DNA from: an uncultured Chromatiaceae bacterium | GTDB taxonomy: Bacteria; Pseudomonadota; Gammaproteobacteria; Enterobacterales; Alteromonadaceae | Length of the DNA: 21,669 nucleotides | Direction: 5' to 3' | Assembly (NCBI GenBank): GCA_946482325.1 | Contig: CAMLRA010000054.1 | Span: forward strand, 1-21,669 | In this document: positions 16,164 through 21,669 of the stretch, piece by piece | Layout of the letters: every line of letters starts with the position of its first letter | Position numbering within the stretch: position 1 is the first letter of the stretch | Notes under the pieces: generated by a model | Database searches by the model: none | What the model saw: only the letters and a program-made list of their open reading frames with translations | Told to the model about the DNA's origin: nothing | Position numbers and translations under genes: made by a program

Positions 16164-16762
16164 GGCTGCCACTCCCGGATCACCAGTTTTAGCCGGGTTT
16201 CACCGGATTGCAGCTGCATTTTTCGCGGCAGAGATTTGGCATCGGGAAAAAAGTCGGTGTAGCTGACCTGCCATTGTCGGGCGCGGCTGTCAGTCAGCGT
16301 AAAACTGGTCAGGCGGCCCATGCCATCGCGTTGCAGATTTTCACTGCTTGGACCCGGCAAGCCTTTGAGCCATAGCTGCATCTCTTCGATCGGCAAAGAC
16401 CAGCCGGATAAATAATCCAGCAAAGCGCCGGCAGACATCGCCTGATGCGTCTGGCCGTCGACTTTCACCGTCGCCCCACCTGCATGAGTGCTGAGTTCAA
16501 ATACCGTCAGGCCAAGGAAATTGGTCATAGACGCCTGATAAAAAGGGCCTTGTTGTTGCCAGTTCAGCGTGCCGCTGACATTTTCGCCCGGCGCTTTGAC
16601 GCCAAGTGCGGCCACCACAGTGTATTCGGTCATCGCATCCAGCGCCTGCTCGCGCTCGGCGGCGGGCAGTGGGCGGGAAATTGGGGTCGCCGGTTGGCTG
16701 GCACAGCCGGCTAATAAAATGCTTACTAAACAGCCAGCCCAGAGATTTTGCTTTAAAAACAC
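16160..16762 (-). CDS. lolB: Outer-membrane lipoprotein receptor LolB
   Basis: LolB receives lipoproteins from periplasmic LolA and inserts them into the outer membrane. The 200-residue precursor has a lipoprotein signal ending LLAGC, with C20 lipidated and alanine at +2 (outer-membrane sorting). The mature part carries the family features [24 protein letters not shown] in the expected place, [13 protein letters not shown], and the C-terminal QVSYTDFF...LPRKMQL. The start is GTG at 16762 with AGGA 6 bases upstream. It overlaps ispE by 4 bases and is divergent from hemA, the classic gammaproteobacterial layout. The lipoprotein subtilase in this window would be one of its clients. Confidence 0.95.
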   Translation of the reverse strand: MFLKQNLWAGCLVSILLAGCASQPATPISRPLPAAEREQALDAMTEYTVVAALGVKAPGENVSGTLNWQQQGPFYQASMTNFLGLTVFELSTHAGGATVKVDGQTHQAMSAGALLDYLSGWSLPIEEMQLWLKGLPGPSSENLQRDGMGRLTSFTLTDSRARQWQVSYTDFFPDAKSLPRKMQLQSGETRLKLVIREWQP

Positions 16763-16815
16763 AGTTTTTCCTGTCTGAATTTGACGGATGACAGACGCTG
16801 GCTATTGCAGCAGGC

Positions 16816-16844
16816 TTTTCAGCGTCAGTGGATTTTCGTACAAT
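16816..16844 (+). promoter_or_regulatory. Candidate sigma-70 promoter of hemA
   Basis: TTTTCA (16816-16821) and TACAAT (16839-16844) are 17 bases apart on the plus strand, giving a leader of about 60 bases before the hemA start region. No clear promoter for lolB was found on the other strand of this 149-base space. Confidence 0.55.
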
Positions 16845-16911
16845 CGCGCCTTTCTCCGTGACTTTGGGCTGAACAGGCCAAAGCGGCGTTTAATTTTTTA
16901 GGTGAATCGCT

Positions 16912-18153
16912 ATTTTTGCACTTGGCATTAATCACAAAACAGCACCAGTGGCGCTTCGCGAGCAACTGGCTTTTGCGCCAGAGCAAATCGCTGAAGCTTT
17001 ACTGGATCTGACTGCCAAAACGGCGGTAACAGATGCGGTGATAGTGTCCACCTGTAACAGAACTGAGCTGTATTTTAGCGGCAGCCCCGAACAATCGAAA
17101 CAAGTGATTGCCTGGCTGACGCAATTTCATCAGTTAAACCGCGCTGATGTCGAGCCACATTTATATCTGCATTGTGATGACGCGGCCTCAACGCATCTGA
17201 TGCGGGTGGCCTGTGGTCTCGATTCTTTGGTGCTCGGTGAGCCGCAAATTTTAGGTCAGGTCAAGCAGGCCTACAGCCAGTCGCGCCAGCTTGGCACTAT
17301 TCAGCCGGTATTTGAACGACTGTTCCAGAAAACTTTTGCCGTCGCGAAACAAGTGCGCACTGACACTGAAATTGGTGCCAGTGCAGTATCTGTGGCATTT
17401 GCCGCTGTGACGCTGGCGCGGCAAATTTTCGGCAAACTCAATGATGTCAAAGTGTTACTGATTGGTGCCGGCGAAACCATCGAATTAGTCGCCAAGCATT
17501 TGCTTGAACAAGGCGCTGCGCATTTAACAGTGGCCAACCGCTCTTATGACAGAGCAGCGGCGCTTGCCGGCCAGTTTAATGGTCAGGTGGTAACTTTATC
17601 CCAGGTGCCGCAGGCGCTGGTCGATGCAGATGTGGTCATCAGTTCTACCGCCAGTACGCTGCCGATTGTCGGCAAAGGCATGGTCGAGCAGGCCTTAAAA
17701 AAACGCCGGCATAAACCGATGTTTCTGGTCGATTTAGCCGTACCGCGGGATATCGAAGCGCAAGTGGCGGAATTGGAAGACGCTTATCTTTATACCGTCG
17801 ACGATTTACAGAATATCGTCGCGCAAAATATCCAGTCGCGCCAACATGCCGCTGAACAGGCCGAGCAGATGATTGCCGAAGGTGTAGCCGATTTCAGTCA
17901 ATGGTTGTCGCTACAGGGCAATATTGACTGGGTACGCGACTATCGCGAGCGCTGCGAGGCGGTTAAACAGGAATTATTACAACGGGCGCTGAATCAGCTT
18001 GCCAGCGGCCAGAGTGCCGATAAGGTGATGACAGAATTAGCGACTAAACTCAGCAACAGGCTCATGCATGCACCAACCCGGACTATCCGGCAGTTGCTGC
18101 AGGACGACACCACACAACCTCAGGCATTAATCAACACGTTGCTAGACGTGTAG
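16912..18153 (+). CDS. hemA: Glutamyl-tRNA reductase, apparently with a non-canonical start codon
   Basis: The enzyme reduces glutamyl-tRNA(Glu) to glutamate-1-semialdehyde, the committed step of tetrapyrrole synthesis. The reading frame encodes the conserved FALGINHKTAPVALRE, catalytic cysteine in VSTCNRTE, SHLMRV-like THLMRVACGLDSLVLGE, the NADPH motif LLIGAGET and the C-terminal dimerisation region. An in-frame TGA lies at 16903-16905. Between it and the conserved GINHKTAP block there is no ATG, GTG or TTG. The first canonical start, GTG at 16948, would remove that block. AGGTGA at 16900-16905 lies 6 bases before ATT at 16912, my preferred start (413 residues). ATC at 16906 aligns with the E. 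coli initiator (catalytic Cys would be 50, as in E. coli) but sits directly on AGGTGA. A single-base error in TTTTT (16913-16917) joining an upstream GTG at 16902 is the other explanation. The function is sure; the start is not. Confidence 0.93.
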   Translation: MFALGINHKTAPVALREQLAFAPEQIAEALLDLTAKTAVTDAVIVSTCNRTELYFSGSPEQSKQVIAWLTQFHQLNRADVEPHLYLHCDDAASTHLMRVACGLDSLVLGEPQILGQVKQAYSQSRQLGTIQPVFERLFQKTFAVAKQVRTDTEIGASAVSVAFAAVTLARQIFGKLNDVKVLLIGAGETIELVAKHLLEQGAAHLTVANRSYDRAAALAGQFNGQVVTLSQVPQALVDADVVISSTASTLPIVGKGMVEQALKKRRHKPMFLVDLAVPRDIEAQVAELEDAYLYTVDDLQNIVAQNIQSRQHAAEQAEQMIAEGVADFSQWLSLQGNIDWVRDYRERCEAVKQELLQRALNQLASGQSADKVMTELATKLSNRLMHAPTRTIRQLLQDDTTQPQALINTLLDV

Positions 18154-18160
18154 TTGGATG

Positions 18161-18184
18161 TTTAATCAGGTATTTAATCAGGTA
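18161..18184 (+). repeat. Tandem 12-bp direct repeat between hemA and prfA
   Basis: TTTAATCAGGTA occurs twice head to tail and a third partial copy (TTTA) follows. Each unit contains AGGT, a Shine-Dalgarno core. The second AGG is 13 bases before the prfA ATG, longer than usual. The repeat probably arose by slippage. Confidence 0.85.
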
Positions 18185-18195
18185 TTTATTGCTCC

Positions 18196-19287
18196 ATGAA
18201 AGAATCGGTATATCGCAAACTCGAAGGTCTGGTCGAGCGTTATGAAGAAGTGCAGGCGCTGTTAAGCGACGCTGCCGTGATCTCTGATCAGAATAAATTC
18301 CGCGAGTTATCCCGCGAGTACAGCCAGCTGGAGCCGATTGCTCAGCACTTCGCTCAGTACCGTCAGGCGCAGGAAGACCTGCAAAGCGCGGAAGAAATGC
18401 TGAAGGATTCTGACCCGGACATGCGTGAAATGGCGCAGGAAGAATTTAAATCTGGTAAAGAGCGTATTGAGCAGCTGGATCAGGAACTGCAAATCCTGTT
18501 ATTGCCCAAAGATCCCAATGACAACAACAACTGTTTCCTCGAAATCAGGGCCGGTGCCGGTGGTGACGAAGCGGCGATTTTCGCCGGGGATCTATTCCGC
18601 ATGTATAGTCGTTACTGTGAAAAGCGCCGCTTTAAAGTTGAAATTGTCAGCTGTAACGACGGTGAACACGGTGGTTATAAAGAAGTTATCGCCAGTGTGC
18701 AGGGCGAGGGGGCCTATGGCGTACTGAAATTTGAATCCGGTGGCCACCGCGTGCAGCGGGTACCAGCCACTGAATCGCAAGGCCGGGTGCATACTTCCGC
18801 CTGTACTGTGGCGATTATGCCGGAAGTGCCGGAAAGCGAAGCCATCGAAATCAATCCGGCCGATTTAAAAGTCGATACCTACCGTGCATCCGGCGCCGGT
18901 GGTCAGCACGTGAACCGGACCGATTCTGCCATTCGGATCACCCACTTACCGACCGGTATCGTGGTGGAATGTCAGGACGAACGCTCACAACATAAAAACC
19001 GAGCCCGTGCTATGTCGGTGCTGCAATCGCGCATTCAGGCGGCCGAAGACGAAAAACACCGGCTGGCAGAAGAATCCACCCGGCGCTTACTGGTAGACTC
19101 GGGCGATCGTTCTGAGCACATCCGTACTTATAACTTCCCGCAGGGCCGGTTAACCGACCACCGCATCAACCTGACCATCTATAAACTACTCGATGTGATG
19201 GAAGGTGATTTAGATGCAGTGCTGGAACCGCTGAGTCATGAGCATCAGGCCGACCAGCTGGCTGCTTTGGCCGAGGAAAATCGCTGA
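18196..19287 (+). CDS. prfA: Peptide chain release factor 1
   Basis: RF1 reads UAA and UAG stop codons and triggers peptide release on the ribosome. The 363 residues include the stop-codon-reading PAT tripeptide at 190-192 ([10 protein letters not shown]) and the catalytic GGQ at 235-237 in GAGGQHVN. Its glutamine is the methylation target of PrmC, whose gene follows with a one-base overlap. ATG at 18196 begins the conserved [10 protein letters not shown]. The ribosome binding site is poor: the nearest AGG is 13 bases away in a duplicated segment. The gene follows hemA by 42 bases, as in E. coli. Confidence 0.98.
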   Translation: MKESVYRKLEGLVERYEEVQALLSDAAVISDQNKFRELSREYSQLEPIAQHFAQYRQAQEDLQSAEEMLKDSDPDMREMAQEEFKSGKERIEQLDQELQILLLPKDPNDNNNCFLEIRAGAGGDEAAIFAGDLFRMYSRYCEKRRFKVEIVSCNDGEHGGYKEVIASVQGEGAYGVLKFESGGHRVQRVPATESQGRVHTSACTVAIMPEVPESEAIEINPADLKVDTYRASGAGGQHVNRTDSAIRITHLPTGIVVECQDERSQHKNRARAMSVLQSRIQAAEDEKHRLAEESTRRLLVDSGDRSEHIRTYNFPQGRLTDHRINLTIYKLLDVMEGDLDAVLEPLSHEHQADQLAALAEENR

Positions 19288-20141
19288 TGTTATTGCGCCA
19301 GTGGCTGGCAGAGGCCGAAACGGCGCTGCAGCCGCTGGCGCAGCAAGACCCGCATGCGACAGATCTCAAATTTGAAGCCAGCCGGCTCTGGGCCGATGTA
19401 CTGGATAAAAATCCGGCCAGTGAGCGGTTGTACCTTGAACAACCCCTCAGCAACGCCGACCTCAACAGCTTAAATTCTGCACTACAACGGCGCGCCACCG
19501 GTGAACCGCTGGCCTATATCACCGGGCGCTGGTGGTTCTGGGATTTAGAGCTGGAAGTTGCACCTTGTACTTTAATTCCAAGACCTGATACTGAACTCTT
19601 AGTGGAGCAAGCGTTAGCGCTTGCTTTGCCAGCCAATGCACAAGTGCTGGATCTTGGCACCGGCACCGGTGCTATCGCGCTGACGCTGGCGTCACAGCGG
19701 CCACAGTGGCAACTGACAGCAGTTGATTATTCTGCTGATGCAGTTGCACTGGCTGAGCGCAATCGCTGCCGTCTGCAGCTCACCAATGTCAACATTCTGC
19801 AAAGTGATTGGTATCAGGCTGTCGCCGGCCAACGTTTTGCTTTAATCCTGTCAAACCCGCCTTATATTGACGCGCAAGACCCGCATCTGACGCAGGGCGA
19901 TGTGCGCTATGAACCGCTCAGCGCATTAGTCGCCGCGGAAGACGGCCTGGCCGATATCCGGCTGATTTGCACCCGGGCGCCCGCACATTTGCAACCAGGC
20001 GGCTGGATCTGGCTGGAGCACGGCCATCAGCAGCATGACGCAGTCCAGCAAATCCTGCAGCACGCCGGATTCGTTGATGTCTGCTCAAGACGCGATTATG
20101 GCGGCAACTGGCGGATCAGTGGCGGCCGTTTGCCGCGTTAA
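19287..20141 (+). CDS. prmC: Release factor glutamine N5-methyltransferase PrmC
   Basis: PrmC methylates the GGQ glutamine of RF1 and RF2 using S-adenosylmethionine. The 284 residues have an N-terminal helical substrate-binding part and the phrase CTLIPRPDTELLVE (94-107). The SAM motif DLGTGTG lies at 122-128 and the catalytic NPPY at 190-193. The ATG overlaps the prfA TGA (TGATG), giving tight coupling of enzyme and substrate. No terminator is evident after it. A new promoter follows within 70 bases. Confidence 0.97.
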   Translation: MLLRQWLAEAETALQPLAQQDPHATDLKFEASRLWADVLDKNPASERLYLEQPLSNADLNSLNSALQRRATGEPLAYITGRWWFWDLELEVAPCTLIPRPDTELLVEQALALALPANAQVLDLGTGTGAIALTLASQRPQWQLTAVDYSADAVALAERNRCRLQLTNVNILQSDWYQAVAGQRFALILSNPPYIDAQDPHLTQGDVRYEPLSALVAAEDGLADIRLICTRAPAHLQPGGWIWLEHGHQQHDAVQQILQHAGFVDVCSRRDYGGNWRISGGRLPR

Positions 20142-20202
20142 GCCCTCGCTTTTTAGTGACCAGACTGCCGCCGTATTTTTCACGGTAAATTGCCGCAATC
20201 TT

Positions 20203-20231
20203 TTGACCATCGCTGGAATAGCGCATATAAC
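20203..20231 (+). promoter_or_regulatory. Sigma-70 promoter before the HD-GYP response regulator
   Basis: TTGACC (20203-20208) and TATAAC (20226-20231) are exactly 17 bases apart, giving a leader of about 80 bases. The regulator gene is therefore likely expressed apart from hemA-prfA-prmC. Confidence 0.7.
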
Positions 20232-20318
20232 TATTGCTGATTCTTCTTAAAATAATTAATTCATCTCAATCACTTAAGCTACTGCAATCAGGTAAGCGAA
20301 GCTCAAGAGGGAACAAGC

Positions 20319-21669
20319 GTGGCGAACGATTTTTTATTTGCGGATGAACCGGAAGAGCAGGCGCCGCAACATAATGGTAGCTGGAAGGTGCTGATCGTAG
20401 ACGATGAGCCTGAAGTGCATGCGGTGACGAAGTTAGCGCTCAGCGACTTCTCTTTTCAAGGGAAAAATCTGGAGTTTTTCAGTGCCTACTCAGGGGCTGA
20501 AGCCAAAAAACTGATAGCAGATCATCATGATGCCGCCATCATCTTGCTTGATGTGGTGATGGAATCCGATGACGCCGGATTAATAGTCGCCCGTTATATC
20601 CGCGAAGAGCTGCATAATCATTATGTGCGCATTATTTTACGTACGGGCCAGCCGGGTCAGGCGCCAGAGCGGCAAGTCATCGTCAACTACGACATCAACG
20701 ACTACAAATCTAAAACCGAACTGACCGCACAAAAACTCTTTACCGTGATCATGTCCAGTCTGCGTTCCTACCGCGACATCTTGTCGATTGATAACAGTCG
20801 TCGCGGTCTGGAAAAAATCATCACCGCTTCCGCTGACTTGTTTTCCTCGCATTCGATGGAGCAATTTATTGATGGCGTGCTGCAGCAGCTGACGTCGATT
20901 CTGGGGTGTGATGAAGATGCCTTGCTGGTTACTTCTTCATTGGTAGCCGGTAATATTTACGATAATACCGATCCGGATCAGCTGGTGGTATTTGCCGGTC
21001 TTGGCGAATTTGAGAATCAGGAAGGCCGTGCTGTGTCTGATGTACTGGACCCGACACTGATGGATGCTTTCCATCAGGCACTGAAAAGCCGCAGTATTGT
21101 TTATCGGGAAAACTATCTGGTGGCTTATTGCACCAGTAAATTTACCCATGGCTCTTTGTTGTACGTGTCCGGGCTGCCAAATCAGGTCAATGAAACGCAG
21201 AAACGGTTGATTGAACTGTTTTCGCAAAACGTGCAAATTGCATACGAAAACGTGCAGTTACAGCACGAGATTGAAGATACTCAACGTGAAATTGTTTATC
21301 GGCTGAGTGAAGCGGTCGAGCAACGTTCCATCGAAACCGGCAATCATGTCAAACGGGTGGCTTTTATTTGTTATGAGCTGGCTACAGCTTATGGCCTGGC
21401 GACAGATGAGGCAGAAAAGCTGATGTTCGCATCGCCTTTGCACGATGTCGGCAAAGTGGGCATTCCGGATGGCATTTTAAATAAACCGATGAAACTGGCC
21501 GAACATGAGTGGGAAGTAATGAAAACGCATTCCAGCATCGGCTATGAGATTTTAAAGAACTCCAAACGGGCCATTATTCAGGCTGGTGCTATCATCGCCC
21601 GCGATCATCATGAAAAGTGGGATGGCAGCGGCTATCCGGCCGGCAAACGCGGTGAAAACATTCATATCT
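20319..21669 (+). CDS. Response regulator with REC, DUF3369-like and HD-GYP domains (partial, runs off the window)
   Basis: This open frame starts at GTG 20319, with AGAGGGA upstream, and continues without stop to the window end (450 codons seen). Residues about 22-145 form a receiver domain with acidic pocket D28-D29, phospho-acceptor D78 (LLDVVM), T109 (LRTGQ) and K130 (YKSK). The region about 165-320 fits DUF3369, a sensory module seen in this architecture. From about 330 an HD-GYP domain begins, with H375-D376 in PLHDVGKVGIPD and GYP at 438-440 in DGSGYP. HD-GYP enzymes usually degrade cyclic di-GMP, so the protein is probably a phosphorylation-controlled phosphodiesterase. The C-terminal end of the domain is outside the window. 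No partner histidine kinase is visible. Confidence 0.92.
   Translation, partial: MANDFLFADEPEEQAPQHNGSWKVLIVDDEPEVHAVTKLALSDFSFQGKNLEFFSAYSGAEAKKLIADHHDAAIILLDVVMESDDAGLIVARYIREELHNHYVRIILRTGQPGQAPERQVIVNYDINDYKSKTELTAQKLFTVIMSSLRSYRDILSIDNSRRGLEKIITASADLFSSHSMEQFIDGVLQQLTSILGCDEDALLVTSSLVAGNIYDNTDPDQLVVFAGLGEFENQEGRAVSDVLDPTLMDAFHQALKSRSIVYRENYLVAYCTSKFTHGSLLYVSGLPNQVNETQKRLIELFSQNVQIAYENVQLQHEIEDTQREIVYRLSEAVEQRSIETGNHVKRVAFICYELATAYGLATDEAEKLMFASPLHDVGKVGIPDGILNKPMKLAEHEWEVMKTHSSIGYEILKNSKRAIIQAGAIIARDHHEKWDGSGYPAGKRGENIHI

Overview
The window reads as chromosomal DNA of a gammaproteobacterium. The encoded proteins, the lolB-ispE-prs cluster divergent from hemA-prfA-prmC, and the metT-leuW-glnU-glnW-like tRNA operon all fit that class. 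Protein flavour and gene content suggest the Alteromonadales/Rheinheimera-Alishewanella neighbourhood; this is an inference, since no search was possible. No insertion sequence, phage gene, CRISPR array or rRNA was seen. Coding density is high and no gene-free stretch exceeds about 250 bases.

Left part (1-9.4 kb, accessory and metabolic). A membrane-anchored or exported DUF885 protein (+) faces a two-gene unit (-) across a shared terminator. That unit encodes an outer-membrane-type lipoprotein subtilase (cadherin-like domain, S8 catalytic domain, P-domain) and, 17 bases downstream, a small exported protein. The C-terminal half of the small protein looks like a subtilisin propeptide, while the protease lacks one. 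This resembles the Aeromonas sobria ASP/ORF2 protease-plus-external-chaperone pair and is the most interesting system here. Next come aguB and aguA (-), which together convert agmatine to putrescine, then an exported peroxiredoxin-like protein (-) divergent from the ubiquinone hydroxylase gene ubiF (+).

Middle (9.4-11.75 kb). A four-gene tRNA operon on the minus strand runs Met(CAT), Leu(TAG), Gln(TTG), Gln(TTG). It has a strong sigma-70 promoter with a GC-rich discriminator and a UUCG-loop terminator. A POT-family peptide transporter (+) is divergent from it and ends at a bidirectional terminator.

Right part (11.76-21.67 kb, housekeeping). On the minus strand rplY-pth-ychF forms one unit with its own promoter, downstream of lolB-ispE-prs, which ends in its own terminator. 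On the plus strand hemA-prfA-prmC covers tetrapyrrole synthesis and translation termination. hemA has no in-frame ATG, GTG or TTG that would give a full-length N-terminus and appears to start at ATT (or ATC). The window ends inside a response regulator with REC, DUF3369-like and HD-GYP domains, preceded by a good sigma-70 promoter.
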